From Bacteroidota bacterium (GTDB lineage Bacteria > Bacteroidota > Bacteroidia > B-17B0 > Aurantibacillaceae), in contig JADJDM010000012.1 of the NCBI GenBank assembly GCA_016702705.1, positions 124,001 through 188,000 on the forward strand: a stretch of DNA of 64,000 nucleotides. Reading direction: 5' to 3'. The stretch's first letter is position 1; the number at the start of each line of letters is the position of its first letter. Shown piece by piece: positions 46,543 to 55,636 of this stretch. A model generated the notes under the pieces. It was not told the DNA's origin and did not search any database. It saw only the letters and a program-made list of their open reading frames with translations. The translations under genes were made by a program, and so were the position numbers.

Positions 46543-46896
46543 CTAAAGGTTAGTTATTATGAAATAAACCCATGAAATCAAACAAGCAATAAGTGGAACT
46601 AACATTGATTTATATCTTTTTCTTATCTTCTCGCAATTTTCGCTCTTATTGTATCGAAGATAGAACAACAATGAAAATAGCGCGATAATAATAAGCATGA
46701 TTATTCCTGCCAATTTTTTTGAATAAAAACTCTCAGAAATAAACAAAGAAGTAAATACTACATTAGATGTTAGTCCAAGCAGAAAAGCTAATGTCAAAAA
46801 AGCTGAAAACGCAGGTGAGTCATAATGCTTTCTTAAAAAGAATTTCATCACTGAATATAAAGCTGCAAAAAACGGATCAAAAATTATCATTATCAA
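46543..46896 (-). CDS. Small membrane protein, unknown function
   Basis: 117 residues with three or four hydrophobic helices separated by short basic loops (RKHYDSPAF, RYNKSENCEKIRKRYKS). No family is recognised. It starts 11 bp after the phospholipase-like gene and probably shares its transcript. Confidence 0.6.
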   Translation of the reverse strand: MIMIIFDPFFAALYSVMKFFLRKHYDSPAFSAFLTLAFLLGLTSNVVFTSLFISESFYSKKLAGIIMLIIIALFSLLFYLRYNKSENCEKIRKRYKSMLVPLIACLISWVYFIITNL

Positions 46897-46907
46897 AATA
46901 ATTATAA

Positions 46908-47900
46908 TTAATCATCATGCCCCTTAACACTTTTCTCTTTGTGTTGTTGGTATAGTTCTTCTTCTTTTTTCTGAACTAAAAGAAGTGAATCGGAAACTTC
47001 TTTGTTTCCTATTTTATCTAAATCAGGTTTACCCGCGTTTACCCAGCAGGTGTACCAAGCGCTGCCGACCATTAGTATAGCCTTACGCATGCGACGCTCT
47101 ACTTGGCCTTTAATCATTTCATCGTAAGTGTTGGTGTATTCTTGCGAGTAAGTTTTAATTGTCATTGCCCCGCGTGTTTCGTAACCGTATTTTTTATCTA
47201 CTGGAAATTTTGCATTTAAGTCTCTTTCAAAACCAAGTACACTATCCACTGCTGCATTACTTTCTTTAATTGTTTGCCAAGCCATTACAATTGGCTTCTC
47301 AATATAAAAAGCCTTACCAATAAAAAAATCATAGCTTGTTGATTTAAGTTCAGGAATACGACTTTCCCAAAACCCGTGTATGCCCCGTTGTCCGGTTAAT
47401 TGCCCATTATAGTTTTCGGTAGTGTGCAAAGGAACGTGACCATCTGCAATGTAATGTCCAAGGTCGGCAGAGTAATGCAAAATTAAATCAATGTTTTCTT
47501 TCTTAAATGCTTCGGTAAGTTTAAACATCATTTTATCTACATGCCAAGGATTGATACCATAAGCTTTCAAAGTATCTTCCGTGTATTTTTCTACTGCCTT
47601 TTTCCAAAACATAGGAACTTCGTTAAAAGCATTTGGGCCGTAGTGGTCGATGTCAATGTAATGTCTCTCAGCTTCACCTTCTACTCCATAACGGCGTTTA
47701 TCAGGGTCAACTGCATGTTCAGTAATATAGTCGATGTGTTTTTTATAGAAGCCGCTCATTTCGCTTGGCAATGTAAACACCGCCATGCGGTTAATTTGTT
47801 TGTGTCCAAAAAATCCCCATGATGCAACAGGCCTTGAGTTGTAAAAATACAGCGCAAGTGCAGCAAGAAAAGCAACCGTTATTTTGAAAGTGTATTTCAT
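46908..47900 (-). CDS. Zinc-dependent phospholipase C / S1-P1 nuclease-fold protein
   Basis: 330 residues with an N-terminal signal or anchor segment, then the mature start WGFFGHKQINRMAVFTLP typical of this Bacteroidota family. Metal-ligand candidates are the N-terminal Trp and His, HYIDIDHYG, LHYSADLGHYIADGHVPLHTTENYNGQLTGQRGIHGFWE. The spacing of His and Asp in the last stretch is that of the three-zinc phospholipase C/P1 nuclease fold. Substrate is unknown. It lies downstream of the TPR-CHAT gene (27-bp gap). Confidence 0.82.
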   Translation of the reverse strand: MKYTFKITVAFLAALALYFYNSRPVASWGFFGHKQINRMAVFTLPSEMSGFYKKHIDYITEHAVDPDKRRYGVEGEAERHYIDIDHYGPNAFNEVPMFWKKAVEKYTEDTLKAYGINPWHVDKMMFKLTEAFKKENIDLILHYSADLGHYIADGHVPLHTTENYNGQLTGQRGIHGFWESRIPELKSTSYDFFIGKAFYIEKPIVMAWQTIKESNAAVDSVLGFERDLNAKFPVDKKYGYETRGAMTIKTYSQEYTNTYDEMIKGQVERRMRKAILMVGSAWYTCWVNAGKPDLDKIGNKEVSDSLLLVQKKEEELYQQHKEKSVKGHDD

Positions 47901-47927
47901 TTACGAAGTACAATAATAGTGATAAAA

Positions 47928-48683
47928 CTACTCCACCAACACAAATGCCGCCCAAAAGTAGGGGTCGTATTTTTTACGCATTTCTTTTTGTGTTTCATTG
48001 AAAGCAGTTTTTACGTCGGCGTTGTTTTTTGATGTTAGTTTTTTGTAGAATGTAATCATAAATTCCGAAGTTTCTTTGTCGGGAACCTGCCACAAACTCA
48101 TAATAATGTTTTTCACACCTGCCATTTTAAACGCACGCTGCAAGCCGTAAACACCCTCGCTACCTTTGATGTCACCAAGGCCTGTTTCGCAGGCGGAAAG
48201 CACAACCAGCTTGGTTTTTTGCATATCGAGTGTAGAAACTTCCTGCGCTGTAAGAATACCGTCTTCGCCCTCTGCAAGCGGGTTGCGTTCCCACACATCG
48301 TTTGCTCCTGCTAATACCAGACCCGAACGCATCAACGGATTTTTGTTATTCACAAAAGACCAACTGGCGTAATTCGTAGAGCCGCGAAATTTCATGTCTG
48401 CGGACGTTGAGGTAGCCGAGCCTGCTGAAGCCGCTTTCATTTCTTCCCTTACTTGCTCGGGGTCGGGAAAGAAAAAGCCATGCGTTGAAATGTGCAAAAT
48501 GGTTGCTTGCGAAATAGTTTTCTTTACATTTTCTTCGTTTGCGTTTGATGAAACAAAATAATCTGTTTTGTTTTTTACCTGTTTTTTAATTTGCTCTACT
48601 TCGTTTAAGGTTCCCGATAAGTACGACCACATTTCTGTTTTCGTTGTATCGCTGTTGTACTTTACGCCGCCGATGAGCATCAC
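47928..48683 (-). CDS. CHAT-domain (caspase-like peptidase fold) part of a frameshifted TPR-CHAT protein
   Basis: 251 residues. The CHAT catalytic pair is visible: His in LHISTHGFFFPDP and Cys in LVVLSACETGLGDIKGSEGV. The closing IMSLWQVPD..., then DPYFWAAFVLVE, are typical. The GTG at 48683 is only the first usable start in this frame; the real N-terminus is the TPR gene upstream. Reading back through the junction gives IALPDNSNYNTSDEVMLIGG in this frame, so this is the C-terminal domain of one protein separated by two frameshifts. Confidence 0.88.
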   Translation of the reverse strand: MMLIGGVKYNSDTTKTEMWSYLSGTLNEVEQIKKQVKNKTDYFVSSNANEENVKKTISQATILHISTHGFFFPDPEQVREEMKAASAGSATSTSADMKFRGSTNYASWSFVNNKNPLMRSGLVLAGANDVWERNPLAEGEDGILTAQEVSTLDMQKTKLVVLSACETGLGDIKGSEGVYGLQRAFKMAGVKNIIMSLWQVPDKETSEFMITFYKKLTSKNNADVKTAFNETQKEMRKKYDPYFWAAFVLVE

Positions 48684-48708
48684 TTCATCACTTGTGTTGT
48701 AGTTGGAA

Positions 48709-50835
48709 TTATCGGGCAGTGCAATTTTCCTGTGCTACTTTGACGATTGAGGTTATACTTATCGCATAAAAAGAATTTTTACCGTTGCTAATTGCAGAGA
48801 AAGAAATTTTATGCAGCAAGCCGTCGGGTGAGTAGTAAATGTTTTTTATGCCTTTTAAATGGTATTCAAGCGGTTGCCAGATTTTTTCGTAAAGTGCAGT
48901 TTGTTGTTGTGATTGCGTTCCGTACACATTATTTACAAAGTTTAAATTATTTCCCTGTGTGTTGCCGAGAATTTTTATTAAATCTATTTCTGTGCAAAGC
49001 TGCACTGCCTGCGGGTGTGTGTTGTTTTTTGTAACAATATACGCTGCATAAATAACGGCGTTTCGCTTTACGGTGTCTTTTTCCAATACATTTATAAAAT
49101 GCACAAACTCAATTGCTGCTTCATCTTTCTTTAAACTCTTTTGCACTTGCTTCCAATCGAGATTTCTTACTTTATCAAAACTGCTGAACGCAGTTGATTT
49201 TTTAACGAGTTGGCGTTCCATTTCATTGGCTATATTTTCAAGCGAATCAGCTGCGGTTACTGAGCCTGCCAAAACGCCGCTTTCATACAGCTTAGCGATT
49301 TTCTTTTTCAGAAAAATCCATTCATCGTATTGTTTAAGCAAAGAAGTATCCTTACTGTTTAATATAGCAGTGCGCATAGCAGTACTCGACTTCAACGACA
49401 AGCCTTTGTTTTGCAAAGCAATGTTGTAAGCGGTATCACTTAGCGTTACATATTTGTTATTATAGTTTACCGTAAAATTATGGTACAAACCAAAATCGTT
49501 TTCCATAGTAGCGAAGTACATGGTTTTTTCATTGTCGGACAATGTGAAGTAATTTGTTTTGATGTCTTTGTTTAGTTCGTTTACGAGTTCTTTGGCATAG
49601 TGTTTTGCTTTGGGTAAAGTGTCTGACAGGGTGTATGCTTTTGCAAGCCATTTAATGCCTGGTTTTTTATCTGCTCCAATTTCTTCCTGTATTTTAAGCG
49701 ATTGAGTGTAATATTCTATAGCTTTAACATAGTTGCCTTTTAGAAAATAAACAAGCCCAATGTTGTGTAATGAAGCTGCAATTCCTTCTTTATCGCCAAT
49801 TTCTTCCTGTATTTTCAAACTATTATTGGAACATTCCAGTGCTTTAGTATAGTTGTATTGGTCTTTGTAAATAATTGAGATGTTGCTTAATGATGCTGCA
49901 ATTCTGAATTTGACTCCAGTTTCTTCATTTATTTTTAGCGATTGGGTAAGATATTCCAACGCTTTAGCAAAGTTGCCTTGATACCAGTAAACATTTCCAA
50001 TGTTGTTTAATGATAATGCAATCCCGCTTTTATCGCCAATACCTTCTTTTATTTTCAGCGATTGGGTGTAATATTCTAAGGCTTTAGCATAATCGCCTTG
50101 GGTGAAGTTAATAAGTCCTATGTTGTTTAAAGATGCTCCAATTACGCTTTTGTTGCCAATTTCTTCGGATATTTTAAGCGATTGGGTGTAATATTCCAAT
50201 GCTTTAGATAAGTTACCTTGGTTTTTGTACATAACTCCGATGTTGAGTAATGAAGATGCAATACCATTTTTATCGCCAATATCTTCTCTTATTTTTAGCG
50301 ATTGGGCGTAATATTCCAATGCTTCGTCATTGTCGCTCCGGTAAGAGTAAATATTTCCGATATTGGTTAATAAATTGGCAATCTGCTTTTTATCGCCAAT
50401 TTCTTCCTGTACTTTCAAACTATTATTGTGATATTCTAATGCTTTAGCAAAGTCGCCTTGGTCTTTGTAAATAAGTCCGATGTTGCTGAACGATTGAGCT
50501 ATTCCAATTTTATCGCCAATTTCTTCGCGTATTTTCAAACTTTTTTGGTAATGGTTTAATGCATTTGCATAATCGCTTTGCTTGTTGTAAATAACCCCTA
50601 TGCTGTTTAACGCATTTGCAACACCTTTTTTGTAGTTTATTTTTTCGCTTAATCCAAAGCTTTTATTGCACTCAATAAGAGCATTGGTATAATCTGCTTT
50701 GTTGAGAAAAGCAACTCCTACTTTTCTAATACTGTCAGCTTGATGTATGAAGGTGCTGTCGATGGCCTGTGCATAACAGTTCCCAACTACGCTCATGGCC
50801 AACAAAAAGGTGAGGAGTAAAAAGGGCTTTTTCAT
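48709..50835 (-). CDS. TPR part of the frameshifted TPR-CHAT protein
   Basis: 708 residues from the ATG at 50835, which starts a signal peptide (MKKPFLLLTFLLAM...CYAQ). Eight full and one partial 40-residue TPR units follow (~40-395), each of the type GIASSLNNIGxxYxxQGxxxKALEYYxQSLKIxEEIGDK, so the DNA carries 120-bp repeats at about 49,650-50,650. The C-terminal part (~430-690) is the usual linker up to YYSPDGLLHKISFSAI. The frame then goes wrong after FYA: single-base changes near 48763-48765 and 48725-48728 would restore DKYNLNRQSSTGK and IALPDNSNY and join it to the CHAT part, for a ~970-residue protein of normal architecture. Confidence 0.88.
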   Translation of the reverse strand: MKKPFLLLTFLLAMSVVGNCYAQAIDSTFIHQADSIRKVGVAFLNKADYTNALIECNKSFGLSEKINYKKGVANALNSIGVIYNKQSDYANALNHYQKSLKIREEIGDKIGIAQSFSNIGLIYKDQGDFAKALEYHNNSLKVQEEIGDKKQIANLLTNIGNIYSYRSDNDEALEYYAQSLKIREDIGDKNGIASSLLNIGVMYKNQGNLSKALEYYTQSLKISEEIGNKSVIGASLNNIGLINFTQGDYAKALEYYTQSLKIKEGIGDKSGIALSLNNIGNVYWYQGNFAKALEYLTQSLKINEETGVKFRIAASLSNISIIYKDQYNYTKALECSNNSLKIQEEIGDKEGIAASLHNIGLVYFLKGNYVKAIEYYTQSLKIQEEIGADKKPGIKWLAKAYTLSDTLPKAKHYAKELVNELNKDIKTNYFTLSDNEKTMYFATMENDFGLYHNFTVNYNNKYVTLSDTAYNIALQNKGLSLKSSTAMRTAILNSKDTSLLKQYDEWIFLKKKIAKLYESGVLAGSVTAADSLENIANEMERQLVKKSTAFSSFDKVRNLDWKQVQKSLKKDEAAIEFVHFINVLEKDTVKRNAVIYAAYIVTKNNTHPQAVQLCTEIDLIKILGNTQGNNLNFVNNVYGTQSQQQTALYEKIWQPLEYHLKGIKNIYYSPDGLLHKISFSAISNGKNSFYAISITSIVKVAQENCTAR

Positions 50836-50886
50836 CTTGTTCTGTTTTAGGGTCGGTTCGTTTAATAGTTTCACAAGGAAAATGTA

Positions 50887-51225
50887 TTACAAATTCAAAC
50901 TCATTCTGCGATAATAAACCAAAAATGTAATGATAAACCAAAGCGAAAAACCAACTCCTACAATTGCACCCATTCCCATTTGATCAGTAAAGAGAAAGAA
51001 AATTTGCTTCACACATACCACACCAATGTACATTTCTACTCCCCAGCGTTTCATGTGCCACACACCTATGTAGGAAATAAAACTAAGCGCAATTATAAAC
51101 CCATAAACCGCAGGAACCCAATCGCCCAGTTTTTTTGTAGCAGGCGAAAACATTCCAGGGAAAGTAAACACAATCCACAGGAATCCTATGATGCAGATAA
51201 TGGATATTATTTTTGGCCTCTTCAT
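50887..51225 (-). CDS. Small membrane protein, unknown function
   Basis: 112 residues with three hydrophobic helices; begins MKRPKIISIICIIGFLW. No family recognised. It ends 51 bp before the TPR gene on the same strand and is preceded by a long inverted repeat. Confidence 0.6.
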   Translation of the reverse strand: MKRPKIISIICIIGFLWIVFTFPGMFSPATKKLGDWVPAVYGFIIALSFISYIGVWHMKRWGVEMYIGVVCVKQIFFLFTDQMGMGAIVGVGFSLWFIITFLVYYRRMSLNL

Positions 51226-51241
51226 TACTGTTTTCTAGTTG

Positions 51242-51290
51242 CTGGTTCCTAGTTGTTAGTTTAAATAAATAACCAGCAACTAGGAACCAG
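51242..51290. repeat. Simple-sequence inverted repeat in an intergenic gap
   Basis: Arms 51242-51261 and 51271-51290 pair at 18 of 20 positions (14 consecutive at the base), and the two mismatches can form G-U pairs. The loop is 9 nt. The left arm continues upstream as a repeat of CTAGTTG-type units. It fills most of the gap between two co-directional genes. Confidence 0.85.
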
Positions 51291-51297
51291 AAATATT

Positions 51298-52548
51298 TTA
51301 ATTACTTCTAATCGCTTCCACTGGATCTAACTGTGATGCGCCGTATGCTGGTACAAAGCCCGATACAACACCAATTAAAAACGATATGGTTATTCCCAAA
51401 ATTACATTTGAACGCGATAAAAATATTTTCATTCCGGCCGAATCACCTATTAATAAAGTTAATCCCCAGATGAGCAAGAGTCCTATTAAACCGCCAAGCA
51501 TAGATAAAAATACTGACTCGAAAAGAAATTGCATTAAGATAAAATAGTTTTTTGCCCCTAACGATTTTTGAATTCCAATTAATGAAGTACGCTCACGAAC
51601 AGAAACGAACATGATGTTTGCAATTCCAAATCCACCAACTAAAATTGAGAAACCTCCAATAATCCAACCTGCAAGGCCTACAACTTCAAACATACCATCA
51701 AAACCTTGGGAAATAACTTTGGTTTCGTTTAATGCAAAATCCTCTGTTGCTTCGGGTGATAGTTGGCGAATACCACGCATTAAACCTTTTAGCTCATCTT
51801 TTAATTGTTCGTTGGTAATTCCATCTTTTGCTTTTACTGCAATGTATGGGTCTAAATTTTCGGAACGTATATCAACAAAATTTCGAACGTAATTTACTGG
51901 GACTAGCATTTGTGCATCGGTACTATTTCCAATTAAACTTTCGCCTTGCTTTTTGAATACGCCAATAACCTGGACATTACGTCCAGCCATTTTTATTTGT
52001 TTGCCAACTGGGTATTCTCCATTAGGAAAAAGTGTTTCGGCAATGGTGCTTCCAATAATACAAATATTTCTTCCTGCGTTTGATTCTGCTTCTGTAAAAT
52101 AACGACCTTCTGCAATATCAAAATTAGAAACCTTATCATACTCGTAAGAGCCGCCCGTGATAGTAATATTTTCTATTGTGTTGTTTTTGTACTTCACACT
52201 TTTTCTGCCCGACACGTGAAAAGCCATTGCTACTGCTGTGTTTACTTTTCCGTGTAATTTTTCATATTCTTGTACATTAGGTACAGGGCGGTTCATGTAT
52301 TTCCACCAAGGATAATCCTCACCAAAATCCCAAGGCCATTTTTGAATAAACACTACATTATTGCCCAACTCTTGAATGCCGCTGCGCAAATTATGTTCAA
52401 GGCTATCTACAATAGTAAAAACTGTGATAATTGAAAAAATACCAATTGTAATGCCAAGCAAAGAAAGAAAGGTGCGCAAGCGATTTGCTGCAAGGGCGGC
52501 CCAGGCAAAAATTACACTTTCTTTTATGATGGCTAAAAACAGGTGCAT
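51298..52548 (-). CDS. MacB/FtsX-type ABC transporter permease
   Basis: 416 residues from the ATG at 52548 (an upstream ATG would add 23 unlikely residues). An N-terminal membrane helix (ANRLRTFLSLLGITIGIFSIITVFTIVDS) is followed by a MacB periplasmic core domain (~60-280) and three C-terminal helices of the FtsX domain (GGFGIANIMFVSVRERTSLIGIQKSLGAK, then a closing GASQLDPVEAIRSN). Such permeases work with a separate ATPase and drive mechanotransmission across the envelope. No ATPase gene is adjacent. Confidence 0.92.
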   Translation of the reverse strand: MHLFLAIIKESVIFAWAALAANRLRTFLSLLGITIGIFSIITVFTIVDSLEHNLRSGIQELGNNVVFIQKWPWDFGEDYPWWKYMNRPVPNVQEYEKLHGKVNTAVAMAFHVSGRKSVKYKNNTIENITITGGSYEYDKVSNFDIAEGRYFTEAESNAGRNICIIGSTIAETLFPNGEYPVGKQIKMAGRNVQVIGVFKKQGESLIGNSTDAQMLVPVNYVRNFVDIRSENLDPYIAVKAKDGITNEQLKDELKGLMRGIRQLSPEATEDFALNETKVISQGFDGMFEVVGLAGWIIGGFSILVGGFGIANIMFVSVRERTSLIGIQKSLGAKNYFILMQFLFESVFLSMLGGLIGLLLIWGLTLLIGDSAGMKIFLSRSNVILGITISFLIGVVSGFVPAYGASQLDPVEAIRSN

Positions 52549-52619
52549 GAATAGAAGGTAAAAGTAAAGGAAATTCCTGAAGAAAGGAAAGGTATTATTT
52601 TCTTTAACAAAGGGCAATA

Positions 52620-52653
52620 AAAAAGCCCGAAACTTAATGGTTTCGGGCTTTTT
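52620..52653 (-). terminator. Rho-independent terminator
   Basis: Perfect 14-bp stem AAAAAGCCCGAAAC / GTTTCGGGCTTTTT with a 6-nt loop. It is symmetrical and works on both strands, but its place 17 bp after the stop of the minus-strand T9SS gene identifies its main use. Confidence 0.9.
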
Positions 52654-52670
52654 ATATTTAACTTAAAATA

Positions 52671-54068
52671 TTATTTCTTAATGAAAGTTGTTTTCCAAGT
52701 TTTAGAAGATGTTGTAATAGTAATTAAATAAGCACCTTCAGCATATTCTTTTACATTTAATTGTTTTGAAGAGCTTCCACTCACAATTACTTCTGAAGAA
52801 ATTAATTGACCGCTAATTGAATATACTTTCATTGTTACATTCTCATTAAAATGTTTATTCCATTTTAAATTTAAAACATCTGTTGTTGGATTTGGGAAAG
52901 CTGAAATAATCATGTCAAATGGATTATTTGATTTTAAACCTACCAATTGTGATTTAAAATAAATATCATCTAAAATTAAAGTACTTCCTGCGGTTGTGTT
53001 ATCAATTGGCCAATTACTTGAGGATTGTATGGTAAGATTTAGAGTATCATGCAGCGTCATCATAGGGTTAAGTGGTATTTCAAAATATGTCCAATTACTT
53101 ACAGGACCAAAATTATGGATATCTCCTCCAGCATTCATTCCATTCGACATTAAATTGTATAGAAAAAAAGCTTGGTCGCTACCACTAGTAGAGTATTTAT
53201 AATGCCCACACAATGTATCCACCAATGTTGTAAATGGAATTCCACCAATTGGGCCTGACTGACTTTGATTACCTAAGCTTATTTGCGAAGGATGCACTCC
53301 CTCTGTACCATAATCCTGAGTAACTAGCTGAACAGCGTAATTTCCTGTATGACCTGGAGAAACTCTTGAAAAACCTTGTTCTCCGTTTACATTCCAATCC
53401 AAAAGATTGTAAGAAGTTTGTAAACTCCAATTTTCAAAAGTACCACCTGCTAATTGTTGTGTTACACCTGGACCAGAAAATCCAATATTATCGAGTTCTA
53501 AAAAACTCCCAACTTGAACTCCCACACCCGACATAGCATTACTGCTTGCTGCTGCAAAAACCACCGAATCAGGCACTGTTGTAAATGAAGTTAATGGAAA
53601 ACTAAAGGGGATAAAATTAGTTTGAACTCCAGTAGCTCCTCGGAATTGAAAGAAATCCTGACTAAGAATTACACCATTCTTTTTAAAGAAAACCAGAAAA
53701 ATTGCAGAGTCAGTAGTTCCCAAATTATAACGATAATAACCTGTTAATGCAGTTGGAATTTGAGAAAACGGCACTCCTCCTTCTCCAGTTGGTTCGTTTC
53801 GGAAATTAGCAACGTAAGCAAATGAAGTGTCAGTTGAATTAGCAACAGTTTCTAATCTTACCCCATATCCAGAAACACCTATAATTTTAGTTACGTTTAT
53901 TGGTAATCCAACCTCTAAGTTCCTTGCATTTGGGTTGTCCCATGGCGCATCTAGGTTTTCAAACGAATTTGTGTTCCAATTTTCGAAACCGCCATTAGGG
54001 ATTGTTTGTGCTATAAAATTACTTGTTGAAGCAATAGTTACACTTAATATAAGTATAAGTTTTTTCAT
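52671..54068 (-). CDS. T9SS type A cargo protein with two tandem GFENW-type modules
   Basis: 465 residues: signal peptide, then two related modules of ~160-180 residues (~20-200 and ~205-380). The first starts IPNGGFENWNT and has LTGYYRYNLGTTDSAIF; the second starts GGTFENWS and has LCGHYKYSTSGSDQAFF. The GFENW start resembles putative carbohydrate-binding domains of surface glycan proteins, but I cannot fix the family. The C-terminus is a type A sorting domain (ISAFPNPTTDVLNLKW...TTFIKK). It has its own terminator. Confidence 0.8.
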   Translation of the reverse strand: MKKLILILSVTIASTSNFIAQTIPNGGFENWNTNSFENLDAPWDNPNARNLEVGLPINVTKIIGVSGYGVRLETVANSTDTSFAYVANFRNEPTGEGGVPFSQIPTALTGYYRYNLGTTDSAIFLVFFKKNGVILSQDFFQFRGATGVQTNFIPFSFPLTSFTTVPDSVVFAAASSNAMSGVGVQVGSFLELDNIGFSGPGVTQQLAGGTFENWSLQTSYNLLDWNVNGEQGFSRVSPGHTGNYAVQLVTQDYGTEGVHPSQISLGNQSQSGPIGGIPFTTLVDTLCGHYKYSTSGSDQAFFLYNLMSNGMNAGGDIHNFGPVSNWTYFEIPLNPMMTLHDTLNLTIQSSSNWPIDNTTAGSTLILDDIYFKSQLVGLKSNNPFDMIISAFPNPTTDVLNLKWNKHFNENVTMKVYSISGQLISSEVIVSGSSSKQLNVKEYAEGAYLITITTSSKTWKTTFIKK

Positions 54069-54436
54069 GTTGATTAGTTTTTGGTAAAGGTGAAGCTATA
54101 AATCTAAAGCAACATTGATTTCGGTCATATAAGAATATGATGTTTATTAGGCGAAATTATATTGGTTATTGATTCTGTTTTGAATGAAATAAAATTATAT
54201 TTCTAAATTATTTGATTAATCGACTGTTTTTTGTGTTTTAGATAAAAACAATTAATATATTGATTTTCAATAATATAAATCGACAACAAATAATTACAAT
54301 CAACTGTATCCGTCTATAAATGTTTATTAACCGACTAAGACTTTCACCCTGCCGTTACTTTGCATCGTCAAATTTTGATAGCGCTAAATCTTAAACGACA
54401 AAACAAAAATTAATAAACAATTTAAAAAACAACATC
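54069..54436. other. 368-bp intergenic region between divergent genes
   Basis: Very AT-rich, no ORF or strong hairpin. It must hold the promoters for the T9SS gene (minus) and the ssb cluster (plus). TTACTTTG at 54355-54362 is one mismatch from TAnnTTTG but has no -33 partner. Minus-strand TAGATTTA near 54100 is also one mismatch away. I see nothing else. Confidence 0.5.
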
Positions 54437-54778
54437 ATGAACTCAATTAAAAACAAAGTAACGCTAATCGGAAACATAGGAAATGCACCCGATATTAAAT
54501 CCTTAGATAACAATAAAAAACTTGTACGAGTATCTATCGCAACCAACGAAGTATATAAAAATCAAAAAGGTGAGCGCGTTACAGATACAACCTGGCACAA
54601 CGTAATTATGTGGAGTCCACTTGCTGAAATTGCCGAGAAACTTTTAAAGAAAGGATCTGAAGTTGCAATTGAAGGAAAATTAGTAAACCGTAATTACACA
54701 GATAAAGAAGGTGTGAAACGTTACATCACCGAAGTGCAAGCAAGTGAAATGGTATTGTTAGGTAAAGCGCCACAGTAA
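54437..54778 (+). CDS. ssb: Single-stranded DNA-binding protein, short form 1
   Basis: 113 residues, only the OB fold: KVTLIGNIGNAPDIK, the middle strand TTWHNVIMW, and KGSEVAIEGKLVNRNYTDKEG. The flexible linker and acidic C-terminal tip that normally recruit partner proteins are absent, and the protein ends MVLLGKAPQ. First of three tandem paralogues leading to comM. It may bind ssDNA during uptake or recombination rather than replace the housekeeping SSB. Confidence 0.93.
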   Translation: MNSIKNKVTLIGNIGNAPDIKSLDNNKKLVRVSIATNEVYKNQKGERVTDTTWHNVIMWSPLAEIAEKLLKKGSEVAIEGKLVNRNYTDKEGVKRYITEVQASEMVLLGKAPQ

Positions 54779-54827
54779 ACTAAATCAATCAAAAATTCAA
54801 ATAGTAAATAATCTAATACATAATATC

Positions 54828-55163
54828 ATGCAATCAATAAAAAACAAAGTAACCTTAATTGGTAATTTAGGCAAAGCACCAGAAGTAAAAACGCTTGACA
54901 CGAACAGAAAAGTAGCCCGCATTTCTGTTGCAAGTAACGAGGTGTATAAAAACGCAAAAGGAGAAAAGGTAATTCACACCACATGGCACAATATTGTTAT
55001 GTGGGGCAAGCTTGCGGAATTAGCTGAAAGCTCATTAAACAAAGGAACAGAAATTGCAATCGATGGTAAACTAATTAATAGAAACTACACGGATAAAAAC
55101 GGTGTAGAACGATTCACAACCGAAATACAAGCTAATGGTCTATTAATTTTAGGCCAAGCATAA
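54828..55163 (+). CDS. ssb: Single-stranded DNA-binding protein, short form 2
   Basis: 111 residues, closely similar to the previous gene: same KVTLIGNLGKAPEVK start, TTWHNIVMW and LINRNYTDKNGVERF. It also lacks the acidic tip. The gap to the first copy is 49 bp. Confidence 0.93.
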   Translation: MQSIKNKVTLIGNLGKAPEVKTLDTNRKVARISVASNEVYKNAKGEKVIHTTWHNIVMWGKLAELAESSLNKGTEIAIDGKLINRNYTDKNGVERFTTEIQANGLLILGQA

Positions 55164-55219
55164 ATAAAAATTCCAAATTCTCAGTAACCTAATTTCTTAA
55201 TCAATAAAACAAAAACAAT

Positions 55220-55555
55220 ATGAAAAACAGCATCAACAAAGTAACCTTATCAGGCAACATCGGAACAATCCCAACTATTAAAACAACTGCCAGTAACAAG
55301 AAAATGGCTTTCTTATCATTAGGAACACATGAGTTTTTAAAAACAGAAGAGGGTAAGTTAAAAAAAATTACCATTTGGCACAAAGTAATCCTCACAGGTA
55401 AACTTGCTGAAATTGGCGAGTCACTTTTAACCAAAGGTGCGGCTGTGCAAGTAGCGGGTAAATTGGTAAACCGACTTGTAAAAAGCAAAGATGGTTTAGT
55501 ACATAAAACAACAGAAATTAGAGCGAAAGACATCGTTATAATGGGAAAAGCATAG
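55220..55555 (+). CDS. ssb: Single-stranded DNA-binding protein, divergent short form 3
   Basis: 111 residues, more divergent: KVTLSGNIGTIPTIK at the start, ITIWHKVILTGK in place of TTWHN, and a changed loop LVKSKDGLVHK. The ends match the other two, including IVIMGKA. The gap to copy 2 is 56 bp. Divergence of the central aromatic strand suggests a changed DNA contact. Confidence 0.88.
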   Translation: MKNSINKVTLSGNIGTIPTIKTTASNKKMAFLSLGTHEFLKTEEGKLKKITIWHKVILTGKLAEIGESLLTKGAAVQVAGKLVNRLVKSKDGLVHKTTEIRAKDIVIMGKA

Positions 55556-55567
55556 TTTCTAATTCAA

Positions 55568-55614
55568 GCATTCCTCCATTCGATAACGTGAAGGAGGAAT
55601 GCGCCCTATCAGGG
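55568..55614 (+). other. Paired hairpins between ssb3 and comM
   Basis: GCATTCCTCC (55568-55577) is the exact reverse complement of 55593-55602, with a 15-nt loop. A second small hairpin follows (CCCT-ATC-AGGG, 55604-55614). No T-run follows, so this is not a usual terminator. The right arm includes AAGGAGG, a Shine-Dalgarno-like sequence that is unusual in this phylum. Confidence 0.6.
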
Positions 55615-55636
55615 AAAATCAATTTAAACATACATT

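Noticed and set aside
49650..50650. 120-bp repeats as a non-coding satellite
   Set aside because: They are exactly the 40-residue TPR units of the TPR-CHAT gene.
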